DNA of 64,000 nucleotides, from NCBI RefSeq assembly GCF_002954545.1, contig NZ_MSCH01000003.1, positions 682,001-746,000 of the forward strand, given 5' to 3'. The DNA comes from Psychrosphaera saromensis (GTDB lineage Bacteria > Pseudomonadota > Gammaproteobacteria > Enterobacterales > Alteromonadaceae). Position numbers and translations under genes: made by a program. Within the stretch, counting starts at the first letter, position 1; the number at the start of each line of letters is the position of its first letter. The notes below the pieces were generated by a model. That model was not told the DNA's origin. It saw only the letters and a program-made list of their open reading frames with translations, and did no database searches. Shown here piece after piece: positions 55,224-64,000 of this stretch.

Positions 55224-57620
55224 TTAGATGCCGGTTAATTTTGCGTAAGTCGTTACCAACCATTTAGCGCCAAAATCATCAAAATTAACTTGAATGCGAG
55301 AGTTGTCACCGTCGCCTTCACAGTTTAATACCGTACCTTCACCAAACTTAGCGTGGCTGACTCTTTGACCTAAAGAAAACAGACTTTCGCTAAACTTTAA
55401 ATGACTTGAAGCTTGGTCAAATCCACCGCCAAAGTTTTTCGATGATTTGGCTTTATTTCTGTCACCTTGATATCCACCATGTCCGGTAGAACTACCGTGG
55501 TTTGAACTTGAGCTATAACCAGAATTTTGGCTGTAAGTAGATGCTTCACCATAACCGCTGCTATAACCTGATTGCGGTCTCGACATTTGCGTCGACAATT
55601 TAACTTCATAAATACAGTCTTGTGGAATTTCTGCAATAAAGCGAGACGGACGATGATACAACTCTTGGCCGTACATGCGTCTTGTTTCTGCATGAGTAAT
55701 AAACAGTCTTTGTTTTGCTCGTGTCATACCAACATAAGCAAGACGACGCTCTTCTTCTAAGCGTTCTGGTGAGTCGCCACTTTGTTGGCTTGGGAACATG
55801 CCTTCTTCTACACCAGCCATAAATACCATAGGGAATTCTAATCCCTTAGCGCTGTGTAATGTCATTAACTGCACGGCGTCTTCATAAGCATCGGCTTGAG
55901 ATTCGCCAGACTCCAATGACGCGTGCGATAAAAATGCCGCTAACAATGGCATTTCTTGCATATTTTCGTCAGGTTCATAATCTTTACAAGCAGAAACCAA
56001 TTCCTCTAAGTTTTCTACTCGTGTTTGACCTTTCTCGCCTTTTTCTGCCTGATACATCGCTTTCAAACCAGAGCTTTGTATAACGTGATCCGCTTGCTCA
56101 TGCAGAGGCAAAGGTTGCACTGTACTTTCAAGTTGAACAATTAAATCCATAAAGCTTTGAACGGCGTTACTAGCTCGGCCTGATAAATGTTTTTCATCCA
56201 GTAAACGTCCTGCCGCTTGCCACATGGTCATGTTTTGACTACGAGCAGCATCACGTAACATTTGTAATGTTTTTTCACCTATACCACGCGCTGGTGTATT
56301 AATAACACGTTCAAACGCGGCATCATCGTCACGGTTGGAAACCATGCGTAAATACGCCAATGCGTCTTTAATTTCTTGGCGGTCAAAGAATCGTAAACCA
56401 CCGTAAATACGATAGCTCAATCCTGCTTCATTTAATGCCGACTCTAAAACACGAGACTGGGCATTGTTACGATACAAGATGGCAGACTCAGATAACGATC
56501 CGCCTTCTTCCTGCCACTTCTTAATATTACCAACAATAAAGCGCGCTTCGTCTATTTCATTAAACGCAGCGTATAATGCTATTGGGTCGCCTTCGGCACC
56601 TTCAGTCCAAAGCTCTTTACCTAATCTGTCGGTATTATTAGCAATAACGGCATTAGAGGCTTTTAAGATAGTGGCGGTAGAACGATAATTTTGTTCTAAA
56701 CGAATGACTTCTACGTTAGTAAAATCTTTTTGGAAACTGTGAATATTTTCAACTTGTGCACCACGCCAACCGTATATTGATTGGTCGTCATCGCCTACTA
56801 TCATCACATGTGATGGTGGGATTTTCTCAGCAACATTACCGCCATGGGCTCCTGCTAATAATCTAATCCAGGCATATTGGATTTTATTAGTATCTTGAAA
56901 CTCGTCCACTAAGATATGACGAAAACGTTTACGGTAATGGCTTAATACTTCTGCATTCGTGGCTAATACTTCGTGGCTACGTAATAATATTTCAGCAAAG
57001 TCGACTAAACCTGCGCGGTCACACGCTTCTTGATACGCGGTATAAACTTGTAAAAATACTTGTTCCGTTGGATCAAAGCTTTCTATATGTTTTGGTCTTA
57101 ATCCGTCGTCTTTTTTACCATTGATGTACCACATGGCTTGTTTTGCTGGATAACGCTTGTCATCCAAATTAAGACTTTTCATGATACGGCGAATAAGACG
57201 ATGTTGATCGTCCGAGTCTAATACTTGGAAGCTCTCTGGTAATTTTGCTTCACGAAAATGAGTGCGTAAAAAACGGTGGGCTAAACCATGGAAAGTGCCA
57301 ATCCACATACCGCTTGCGCCATATTGTGAACCAACCGTACCTTGGCCTAATAACGACTCTAAACGATGACGCATTTCTGCAGCCGCTTTATTAGTAAAGG
57401 TGACCGCTAATATTGAAAATGCTGATGTTTGGTGTGCTTGAATTAAATAACCGATACGGCTAATTAGCACTTTAGTTTTGCCAGAACCTGCGCCTGCTAA
57501 TACCAACATATTTTGTGGTGGTGCAGTAACTGCTTCATATTGACGTTCATTTAGCTCATTCAGCTTTAACATAGCTGTGGATGAGCCTGGAATATCTTGC
57601 GAGGGAATATAAACGTCCAT
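55224..57620 (-). CDS. uvrD: DNA helicase II UvrD
   Basis: Superfamily 1 helicase for nucleotide excision and mismatch repair. Walker A LAGAGSGKT at about residues 41-49, DEFQDTNKIQYAWIR for motif II, and QNYRST for motif IV. 798 residues compared with 720 in E. coli: the extra length is a Ser/Gly/Tyr-rich low-complexity linker (about residues 685-745) between the helicase core and the Tudor-like C-terminal domain that starts at FSLGQRVSHAKFGEGTV. An in-frame internal Met at about 17 is an alternative start. Immediately upstream of tmcA. Confidence 0.96.
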   Translation of the reverse strand: MDVYIPSQDIPGSSTAMLKLNELNERQYEAVTAPPQNMLVLAGAGSGKTKVLISRIGYLIQAHQTSAFSILAVTFTNKAAAEMRHRLESLLGQGTVGSQYGASGMWIGTFHGLAHRFLRTHFREAKLPESFQVLDSDDQHRLIRRIMKSLNLDDKRYPAKQAMWYINGKKDDGLRPKHIESFDPTEQVFLQVYTAYQEACDRAGLVDFAEILLRSHEVLATNAEVLSHYRKRFRHILVDEFQDTNKIQYAWIRLLAGAHGGNVAEKIPPSHVMIVGDDDQSIYGWRGAQVENIHSFQKDFTNVEVIRLEQNYRSTATILKASNAVIANNTDRLGKELWTEGAEGDPIALYAAFNEIDEARFIVGNIKKWQEEGGSLSESAILYRNNAQSRVLESALNEAGLSYRIYGGLRFFDRQEIKDALAYLRMVSNRDDDAAFERVINTPARGIGEKTLQMLRDAARSQNMTMWQAAGRLLDEKHLSGRASNAVQSFMDLIVQLESTVQPLPLHEQADHVIQSSGLKAMYQAEKGEKGQTRVENLEELVSACKDYEPDENMQEMPLLAAFLSHASLESGESQADAYEDAVQLMTLHSAKGLEFPMVFMAGVEEGMFPSQQSGDSPERLEEERRLAYVGMTRAKQRLFITHAETRRMYGQELYHRPSRFIAEIPQDCIYEVKLSTQMSRPQSGYSSGYGEASTYSQNSGYSSSSNHGSSTGHGGYQGDRNKAKSSKNFGGGFDQASSHLKFSESLFSLGQRVSHAKFGEGTVLNCEGDGDNSRIQVNFDDFGAKWLVTTYAKLTGI

Positions 57621-57723
57621 AGAGACAAAACCTATAAAATTAATGAAGCGAGTAACTTCAGCGCTATTATATTGCTACTAAATTAAGGCAAATAATAACG
57701 CTGTATATATAAACAGGAAATGA

Positions 57724-58443
57724 TTATAACAGGGTTAACAAATCATCCAAGTGCGAATATTCACCATTTGCCAAAGTAAAACCACTTGGGTAGTGATTAT
57801 TGTTCGGATTAAACCATAAAGACGGACAATTTGCGTTTAACGCTGCTTGAATATCTGACATGGCGCTGTCGCCAATATGTAAAATATTCTGACAAGGAAT
57901 ATTTAAATCTTTAGAAGCGTCATTTAGCATATCTGGGTACGGCTTCATTCTTGTTCCGTTTTCGCCTGCTCGGTAATAACCAACAAAATAAGGCGCTAAA
58001 CCGATACGTTCATAATCGGCGTTACCATTGGTTACCGCCACCAGCGGATACTTGTCACTTAATTGCTCAAGTACATCAAAGGTTTGTTGTGGCACGGTAA
58101 AGTCAGAACGAGCTTCACAAAACGCATCATAAATTTGTTTATTCATAACTGATTTTTGCGGCTCTTTGATACCAAACGAGGTTAAACCTAAATCTAATAC
58201 GTGATGGCGCCATACATTAACATCATGGCAATACTCAGGATTCTTTTTGGCCACTTGCCATTTTAATGTGTCCCAATAAGCTATGCCTTTTTGTTTTGCA
58301 CTTGGAACTAGTTCACAGACTTTATCAAACTGAACTTGAATGGCGTTACGGATCACCTCTTCATTAAAATAAAGGGTATCGTCTAAATCAAAACTGATTG
58401 CTTTGATAGGGTTAGCAAAAGGGCGGTTAAATCTAATAGACAC
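57724..58443 (-). CDS. yigB: HAD-family phosphatase (YigB-like)
   Basis: 239-residue haloacid-dehalogenase-like hydrolase. Motif I is D-L-D-D-T-L (nucleophile D at about 20, acid/base D at 22); motif IV is HIGDSAMSDI. E. coli YigB is the 5-amino-6-(5-phospho-D-ribitylamino)uracil phosphatase of riboflavin synthesis and is usually downstream of xerC; here it lies next to uvrD, an arrangement also common in Gammaproteobacteria. Substrate assignment is by similarity, so moderate. Confidence 0.8.
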   Translation of the reverse strand: MSIRFNRPFANPIKAISFDLDDTLYFNEEVIRNAIQVQFDKVCELVPSAKQKGIAYWDTLKWQVAKKNPEYCHDVNVWRHHVLDLGLTSFGIKEPQKSVMNKQIYDAFCEARSDFTVPQQTFDVLEQLSDKYPLVAVTNGNADYERIGLAPYFVGYYRAGENGTRMKPYPDMLNDASKDLNIPCQNILHIGDSAMSDIQAALNANCPSLWFNPNNNHYPSGFTLANGEYSHLDDLLTLL

Positions 58444-58522
58444 AGGGCTTCCTACAAAATGGCGAGAGCATTAATTTAAGAGACGTAAGCTTAACATAGA
58501 CTAAAAAGGATATTGCTTAAAA

Positions 58523-58762
58523 CTATAAAGAATCAAGCTGTTCGATTTCTGCAAACACATCTTCAATTTTAGCAGTGAGTAAACTCTGAGCATCGTATAA
58601 TGCTTGATTATATATAGAGGAGCCTACTTCTTTCATAATAAACTCCAATAAAAACTCAGCTTCAAACTGGCCTAAATCTCGGTCTAACTCTTGTTGAAAA
58701 TATTCCTGTAACTTGACGATTGCAGCATCTTGCTGTTGTTTTGATAATTTCACTTCTGACAT
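58523..58762 (-). CDS. DUF2164 family protein
   Basis: 79-residue acidic helical protein. LQEYFQQELDRDLGQFEAEFLLEFI and GSSIYNQALYDAQ are typical for DUF2164. Function unknown. It is on the same strand as the HAD gene, 79 bases upstream of its start. Confidence 0.85.
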   Translation of the reverse strand: MSEVKLSKQQQDAAIVKLQEYFQQELDRDLGQFEAEFLLEFIMKEVGSSIYNQALYDAQSLLTAKIEDVFAEIEQLDSL

Positions 58763-58877
58763 TGTTTAACTCCGTAAAACATTTGCACACATTGTATAAA
58801 GGTTTGCACTAATCTGCGATAAATACTTCCTCTGGCACATTAGTTGTTATCTATACTCTACATATATAAAAAAATTG

Positions 58878-59849
58878 ATGAAAAATCAGCTAATAAATAT
58901 GACTACAGACCAGCTAATACAAGCCTTTAAAGCACAGCATAAGCTAACAAGTTCAATTGAAAGTTACGCACCAAATTGGTTCATACCTATTGCTGAATTA
59001 ATAAACACTCACCAAAAACGGGAGTCTAAATGCATCTTTGTAGGTCTTAATGGTAGCCAAGGTTCTGGAAAATCTACTTTAGCTGACTTTATAAAAATGT
59101 ATCTTGAAAGCCAACATCAATTGTCTGTGGCAGTTATCTCGTTAGATGATTTTTATTTAAGCCAACAAAAACGTAATCACTTAGCCGACACAGTTCATCC
59201 TCTTTTAAAATCTCGTGGCGTACCAGGTACACACAACACTCAATTAATGTCATCGACCCTACACGCATTAAAATCAGACAAACCCAATTGTCGTTTACCA
59301 AGATTTAATAAGGCGATAGACGACCCAGAACCAGAAGAAAATTGGCCTTTAGTCACAGAAAAAGTTGACGTGGTGGTTATGGAAGGTTGGTGTTGGGGCA
59401 CGCCAGAACAAACCGAACAAGAATTAGTTAAACCAATAAATACGTTAGAAAGTGAAGAAGACAAAAACGGAACGTGGCGTAAATATGTTAACGACGCACT
59501 TAAGTCTGACTATTTAGCTTTATATCAACAAATGGACTTTTGGTTAATGCTTAAAGCGCCGTCGTTTGACTGCATCTCTAATTGGCGTAAAGAACAAGAG
59601 CACAAGTTACGACAAGCTCATGCATTATCAGCGGATAAAAATGCACCTTCAGCGATTATGTCAGATGAGCAAGTTGAACGTTTTATTCAACACTTCCAAC
59701 GGTTAACTGAACATGGTTTAAAACAAGTACCAGAGGTCTGTAATTTAGTACTGCAATTAGATGCACAACGACAACCTATGTTAGTCAGCGGTAGCTCAGT
59801 TGCTGAATTTGATAGCATCAAAGCGACTATAAAAAATAAAGCCATTTAA
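58878..59849 (+). CDS. Kinase, probable D-glycerate 3-kinase (GLYK/YggC type)
   Basis: 323-residue P-loop kinase: G-L-N-G-S-Q-G-S-G-K-S (residues ~56-66), a SLDDFYLSQ motif, and HPLLKSRGVPGTHN, which match the plant-type D-glycerate 3-kinase and E. coli YggC family. It would convert D-glycerate to 3-phosphoglycerate, using ATP. The gene starts the glucosylglycerate operon; glycerate is released by the phosphorylase three genes downstream. An upstream TTG start at 58875 is possible. No clear ribosome site is visible. Confidence 0.78.
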   Translation: MKNQLINMTTDQLIQAFKAQHKLTSSIESYAPNWFIPIAELINTHQKRESKCIFVGLNGSQGSGKSTLADFIKMYLESQHQLSVAVISLDDFYLSQQKRNHLADTVHPLLKSRGVPGTHNTQLMSSTLHALKSDKPNCRLPRFNKAIDDPEPEENWPLVTEKVDVVVMEGWCWGTPEQTEQELVKPINTLESEEDKNGTWRKYVNDALKSDYLALYQQMDFWLMLKAPSFDCISNWRKEQEHKLRQAHALSADKNAPSAIMSDEQVERFIQHFQRLTEHGLKQVPEVCNLVLQLDAQRQPMLVSGSSVAEFDSIKATIKNKAI

Positions 59850-59878
59850 CAATATTATAATAAGAGGCAATTATTAAG

Positions 59879-60730
59879 ATGGAAAATCAGTATTTAATCT
59901 TTACCGACTTAGATGGCACCTTGTTAGATCATCACACCTATAGTTTTCAACCTGCAGTGGAAATGCTAGGCAAGTTAAAAGATGCCAACATTCCTGTTAT
60001 CCCCAATACCAGTAAGACTTTCGCCGAGCTTATTTTCTTTAGACAACAAACGAAGTTAGATACCCCTTTTATTGTCGAAAACGGTGCGGCTGTTTTTATC
60101 CCTATTGGCTTTGTTAAAGAACAACCAGCTGGAACGGAACGGTTTGAGCGTTATTGGGTTAAAAGCTTTTCAAAATCGAGAGAGCACTGGTTGAGTTTAT
60201 TAAACACTTTACCGATTGAATTACAAAACTGTTATATCGGCTTTTCTGCCATGAATAACGAACAACTATGTAATGAAACTGGCCTTAATGCCCCAGCAGC
60301 GTTAAATGCTAACAGTCGTTTATACAGCGAACCGTTAAAATGGAATGGAACCGATGAACAAAAACAACAAATTAAAACCCTGTTAACTGATGCCGGAGCC
60401 AATGTATTACAAGGTGGTCGCTTTTTACACGTAAGTGGCCACAGTGATAAAGGTAAAGCCATGCTTTGGTTAACCGAATTTTTATCTAGCCTAGTTTCTG
60501 CAACAACTAAAAATACCACTTACACCACTGTCGCATTAGGTGACAGTTATAACGATAACGAAATGTTAGAAGTCGCTGACATTGCAGTTCAAATCAAATC
60601 ACACAAGCATGACTTTCCTACACTAACTCGCACTGCCAACGTGGTTCAAAGTACACAATTTGGACCAACAGGTTGGACTGAATGTTTAGCAAAAATTATT
60701 AAATTTCCTAAGGAGCTACATCATGGCTGA
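59879..60730 (+). CDS. Glucosyl/mannosyl-3-phosphoglycerate phosphatase (HAD, GpgP/MpgP type)
   Basis: 283-residue HAD phosphatase of the mannosyl-3-phosphoglycerate phosphatase family (E. coli YedP-like). Motif I is T-D-L-D-G-T-L-L (Asp10 and Asp12), with NTSKTFAEL and the ENGAAVF segment for the cap, and LGDSYNDNEM for the acidic motif. It removes phosphate from glucosyl-3-phosphoglycerate, giving glucosylglycerate. It overlaps the synthase gene by 8 bases, so the two are translationally coupled. Confidence 0.9.
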   Translation: MENQYLIFTDLDGTLLDHHTYSFQPAVEMLGKLKDANIPVIPNTSKTFAELIFFRQQTKLDTPFIVENGAAVFIPIGFVKEQPAGTERFERYWVKSFSKSREHWLSLLNTLPIELQNCYIGFSAMNNEQLCNETGLNAPAALNANSRLYSEPLKWNGTDEQKQQIKTLLTDAGANVLQGGRFLHVSGHSDKGKAMLWLTEFLSSLVSATTKNTTYTTVALGDSYNDNEMLEVADIAVQIKSHKHDFPTLTRTANVVQSTQFGPTGWTECLAKIIKFPKELHHG

Positions 60731-61970
60731 TTTTTATCAAAATGGCGTTGTAACAACGTTACATAATTTAACTAATCGCAGCACAGAAGATCTTGAAGCT
60801 GAATTATTATCTTTTTCCAAAACTCGTCCACTGGGCTTAATTTTGCCTTCGTTATATTCAGAACTAGAAGGCAAAGCGCTACCGGATATCATAGATAAAA
60901 TAGCTAAAGTGCCTTATTTATCAGAGATTGTTATTGGTTTAGACCGCGCAGACTTAGATCAATATAAACACGCCCTCGACTTCTTTAGCACCTTACCTCA
61001 ACATCACAGAATCTTATGGAATGACGGCCCACGTTTACAAGCTTTGGACGCTAAGTTACAAGCACTAGGTTTAGCACCAACAGAGTTAGGTAAAGGTCGT
61101 AACGTTTGGTATTGCATGGGTTACATTTTAGCGTCTGGTAAAGCGGAGTCTGTTGCTTTACACGACTGCGATATTTTAACTTACGATAGAAACTTATTAG
61201 CTCGTTTAATCTATCCTGTAGCCAACCCGCAATTTAACTACGAGTTTGGTAAAGGTTATTACGCACGTGTGGCAAACGGTAAGTTAAATGGCCGGGTTGC
61301 ACGTTTATTAGTAACGCCATTATTAAAAGCACTTAAGCGGGTTCTAGGTACCAATGAATATTTGGAATACATGGACAGCTTCCGCTATTCATTATCTGGT
61401 GAATTCTCTTTTCGCCGTGACGTATTAACCGACTTAAGAATTCCAAGTGACTGGGGTTTAGAGATAGGTGTATTGTCAGAAATGCACAGAAACTTTGCCT
61501 CAAACCGAATTTGTCAGGTAGATATCGCCAACAACTACGATCATAAACACCAAGATTTATCACTAGAGTCAACCGACGGTGGTTTATCTAAAATGTCGAT
61601 TGATATTACCAAAGCCTTATTCCGTAAATTGGCGACTCAAGGTTATATTATTAACGCTGAAAACATGCGTACGATTAAAGCCACCTATTTCAGAATCGCA
61701 TTAGACTACGTAGAAACGTACCGTAATGACGCCATGATCAATGGTTTAGAATTGGATATTCATACTGAAGAGAAATCGGTAGAAATGTTTGCCAAAAATA
61801 TCATTGAAGCCGGTGAAAACTTTTTATCGAACCCGATGGAAACGCCATTTATACCATCTTGGCACCGAGTCACTAGCGCCATGCCTAATGTACTAGAAGA
61901 ATTGAAACAGGCTGTGGAATTAGATTATGAAGAATTTGCCAGCAAAGCTAAAGCTGATGCCACCAAATAG
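60723..61970 (+). CDS. gpgS: Glucosyl-3-phosphoglycerate synthase (GT81)
   Basis: 415-residue glycosyltransferase that moves glucose from a nucleotide sugar to 3-phosphoglycerate. Shared GT81 features: GLILPSLYSELEG, GKGRNVWYCMGYILA, the D-C-D metal-binding triad (residues 148-150) in ALHDCDILTYDR, and FGKGYYARV. First enzyme of glucosylglycerate synthesis. Its overlap with the phosphatase and the following sugar phosphorylase indicate one functional unit. Confidence 0.92.
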   Translation: MADFYQNGVVTTLHNLTNRSTEDLEAELLSFSKTRPLGLILPSLYSELEGKALPDIIDKIAKVPYLSEIVIGLDRADLDQYKHALDFFSTLPQHHRILWNDGPRLQALDAKLQALGLAPTELGKGRNVWYCMGYILASGKAESVALHDCDILTYDRNLLARLIYPVANPQFNYEFGKGYYARVANGKLNGRVARLLVTPLLKALKRVLGTNEYLEYMDSFRYSLSGEFSFRRDVLTDLRIPSDWGLEIGVLSEMHRNFASNRICQVDIANNYDHKHQDLSLESTDGGLSKMSIDITKALFRKLATQGYIINAENMRTIKATYFRIALDYVETYRNDAMINGLELDIHTEEKSVEMFAKNIIEAGENFLSNPMETPFIPSWHRVTSAMPNVLEELKQAVELDYEEFASKAKADATK

Positions 61971-61982
61971 GAGTATGCATCT

Positions 61983-63737
61983 ATGCCTGCCACTTTAGAT
62001 GAACTAACACACAAGGTTGAACAACAACTGAATGTGATTTATGAAAATATTGATTTGCCTATGCCAATCACTGAGCTGTCTCGGTTATTGATAGATGAAA
62101 TGAATATCCCGAACAATTTTGTTGAGCCTGTCCCTTACACCAACCATTGGTCGGAAAAGGATATGATGTTAATCACTTACGGTGACAGCATTGTGGAGCC
62201 AGAACAAAAACCATTAAAGACCTTAGAGTCTTTTATGGATACCTACTTAAATGACAAAATAAACTCAGTGCATATATTGCCTTTTTTTCCTTATAGCTCT
62301 GACGATGGCTTTTCAGTCATAGATTATTCTAGTGTTAACGAGTCTTTAGGTGACTGGCAAGATATTGAAGATATCGCTGGTAAATATAAGCTAATGTCAG
62401 ACTTAGTGATTAATCACTGTTCAAGTCGTAGTGCCTGGTTTCAAAACTTTATTAAAGGTTCAGGCGTAGGGAAAGATTACTTTTTCACTGCAGATCCGTC
62501 CGACGATTTATCACAGGTCGTTCGCCCAAGAACCAGTCCTTTGTTACGTGAAACTGAAACCGCTGAGGGCACAAAATACGTTTGGTGTACCTTTAGTCAT
62601 GATCAGGTAGATTTAGATTTTAGAAATCCACATGTGCTGCTGTCATTCGTTTCTATTATTCGTCAGTATCTTGATTCTGGTGTGAAGGTATTTAGATTAG
62701 ATGCCGTTGCATTTTTATGGAAAATTGTCGGTGGTCCTTCGATTAACTTACCTTATACCCATGAAGTGATCCGTCTATTACGCACGTTAATAGAACACAC
62801 TGAACCTGAAACTGTGATCATCACAGAAACCAATATACCTAACACACAAAACCTTACGTATTTTGGTAACGCGAACGAAGCACATTGTATTTATAACTTC
62901 TCATTACCACCTTTACTGGTCAACTCGTTAATAACTGGCGATTGTACTTATTTAAAACGTTGGTTAATGAGCATGCCTCCTGCACAAAACGGCACATGTT
63001 ATTTTAACTTTATTGCCTCGCATGATGGTATTGGTCTTAGACCTGCTGAGGGTTTATTGTCAGATCTTGAGTTAAATACTTTAGTCAATACCATGCAAAA
63101 CTTTGGTGGTCGAGTCTCTTGGAGAACGGCGGATACAGGCGAACAAAAAGCGTATGAAATCAACATTGCCTTGTTTGATGCACTAAAAGGAACCATTGGC
63201 GGTGAAGATAAATGGGGCTTAGAACGCTTTATTTGTGCTCACGCCATTATGTTTGGTTTAGAAGGTATTCCGGGTATTTATATTCACAGTATATTGGGTA
63301 CGCCAAACGATTACGAAAAATTAAAGAATACTCACCACAACCGTTCAATCAATCGCCATCGCTGGGATTATAAATTATTAAAAGAACAACTAGACTCGGA
63401 TTATTCGAGTCACAGTAAAGTACTTACACGTATGTTGGCGTTAATTGACATTAGGACTAAACAGCCGGCATTTCATCCAAATGCCACACAATATGTGTTA
63501 CATCTAGGTTTACAATTATTTGGTTTTTGGCGTCAAAGCTTAGATAGAAAACAAAGTATATTTTGTATTAGCAATGTCAGCGATGAAAAAGTAGAGTTAA
63601 GGCTGAATGAATTGAACCTAATCGTTACAGATGACTGGGTTGAACTAATATCTAATAAAAACATCGAAGATACCGCCACAGAACTTGAATTAATGCCGTA
63701 TCAAACGGTGTGGCTGACAAACCTTAAAAACGAGTAG
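61983..63737 (+). CDS. GH13_18 sugar phosphorylase, probable glucosylglycerate phosphorylase
   Basis: 584-residue retaining alpha-glucoside phosphorylase of the sucrose phosphorylase family. The catalytic residues are Asp240 ([12 protein letters not shown], nucleophile), Glu282 (ITETNIP, acid/base) and Asp348 (ASHDGIG). Sucrose phosphorylases, sucrose-6'-phosphate phosphorylases and glucosylglycerate phosphorylases share this family. Located 12 bases after gpgS and in one operon with glycerate kinase, it most likely phosphorolyses glucosylglycerate to glucose 1-phosphate and D-glycerate. Specificity is inferred from context. Confidence 0.85.
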   Translation: MPATLDELTHKVEQQLNVIYENIDLPMPITELSRLLIDEMNIPNNFVEPVPYTNHWSEKDMMLITYGDSIVEPEQKPLKTLESFMDTYLNDKINSVHILPFFPYSSDDGFSVIDYSSVNESLGDWQDIEDIAGKYKLMSDLVINHCSSRSAWFQNFIKGSGVGKDYFFTADPSDDLSQVVRPRTSPLLRETETAEGTKYVWCTFSHDQVDLDFRNPHVLLSFVSIIRQYLDSGVKVFRLDAVAFLWKIVGGPSINLPYTHEVIRLLRTLIEHTEPETVIITETNIPNTQNLTYFGNANEAHCIYNFSLPPLLVNSLITGDCTYLKRWLMSMPPAQNGTCYFNFIASHDGIGLRPAEGLLSDLELNTLVNTMQNFGGRVSWRTADTGEQKAYEINIALFDALKGTIGGEDKWGLERFICAHAIMFGLEGIPGIYIHSILGTPNDYEKLKNTHHNRSINRHRWDYKLLKEQLDSDYSSHSKVLTRMLALIDIRTKQPAFHPNATQYVLHLGLQLFGFWRQSLDRKQSIFCISNVSDEKVELRLNELNLIVTDDWVELISNKNIEDTATELELMPYQTVWLTNLKNE

Positions 63738-63751
63738 AAAAGGAAATATAC

Positions 63752-64000
63752 ATGACCCAGAAAGTAACCAAAGCTGTTATCCCGGTAGCGGGCCTTGGAA
63801 CTCGTATGTTGCCAGCAACAAAGGCAATACCGAAAGAAATGCTGACTTTAGTCGACCGACCATTAATCCAATATGTTGTGGAAGAAGCTGCTGCCGCGGG
63901 TATTCGCGAAATTATTTTAGTTACACATGCGAGTAAAAACTCGATAGAAGATCACTTTGATTCAAGTTTTGAATTAGAAGCGCAATTAGAGTCTCGTGTT
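63752..64000 (+). CDS. galU: UTP-glucose-1-phosphate uridylyltransferase (partial, cut by window end)
   Basis: First 83 residues only. [16 protein letters not shown] is the GalU nucleotide-binding motif, followed by [10 protein letters not shown]. It converts glucose 1-phosphate and UTP to UDP-glucose. A good AGGAAA ribosome site precedes the ATG, and the gene starts 14 bases after the phosphorylase stop, so it is the last visible member of the glucosylglycerate operon, recycling the glucose 1-phosphate released. Confidence 0.94.
   Translation, partial: MTQKVTKAVIPVAGLGTRMLPATKAIPKEMLTLVDRPLIQYVVEEAAAAGIREIILVTHASKNSIEDHFDSSFELEAQLESRV

Noticed and set aside
1-64000. CRISPR arrays, prophage genes, complete insertion sequences, tRNA and rRNA genes
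   Set aside because: No regularly spaced repeats, phage structural or integrase genes, transposases, or tRNA/rRNA-like sequences were recognised by reading.

Overview
The window reads as chromosomal DNA from a low-GC marine gammaproteobacterium. The closest overall match is Alteromonadales, most like Colwelliaceae or a related family. That placement is an inference from gene content (cysJ-cysI-cysH-cobA order, paired DUF481 proteins, TonB systems, GpgS/GpgP, SelO, RsmJ, PrlC) and AT-rich codon use; no rRNA or tRNA gene is present to confirm it. Coding density is high, with no prophage, CRISPR array or complete insertion sequence.

Layout. 1-9.6 kb: a truncated M16 lipoprotein peptidase, a large M48 membrane protease, a small decayed repeat-protein remnant, a YhiN/BaiN flavoprotein, two tandem DUF481 outer-membrane proteins and a DgkB/YegS lipid kinase. 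9.9-15.2 kb: assimilatory sulfite-reduction operon cysJ-cysI-cysH-cobA. 15.3-30.8 kb: mostly housekeeping genes (DUF1275 protein, lipoprotein hydrolase, K+ channel, glmU, DUF523, DUF6404-like, a DUF952-cupin fusion, selO, cytochrome c, recQ, rarD, a Cys-rich CWC protein, a peroxiredoxin, rsmJ, a divergent 3-methyladenine glycosylase, prlC). 30.9-32.1 kb: a small accessory-looking island with a repeat-like element bounded by a 15-bp inverted repeat, two tiny genes and a perfect 14-bp hairpin. 32-45.7 kb: a DsbA-like thioredoxin-fold protein, glutathione reductase, an ECF sigma/anti-sigma pair, a TonB-like protein, an Fe-S photolyase, a TolC-HlyD-permease-permease exporter without an ATPase, small membrane proteins and a YHYH lipoprotein.

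45.8-52.7 kb holds a LysR regulator divergent from four genes: a Tat-exported flavin amine oxidase, a diheme cytochrome c, a RidA-family protein with a signal peptide, and a TonB-dependent receptor. Together they look like an exported amine-dehydrogenation pathway: receptor for outer-membrane uptake, flavoprotein for oxidation, cytochrome as electron acceptor, RidA for the reactive imine. I consider this the best candidate for an undescribed system.

52.8-58.8 kb: tmcA, uvrD, a HAD phosphatase and a DUF2164 protein. 58.9-64 kb is a tight operon of a D-glycerate kinase-like protein, a glucosyl/mannosyl-3-phosphoglycerate phosphatase, a GT81 glucosyl-3-phosphoglycerate synthase, a GH13 sucrose/glucosylglycerate phosphorylase and galU (cut by the window end). 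Read together these encode both synthesis and phosphorolytic recovery of the compatible solute glucosylglycerate, a closed metabolic loop.
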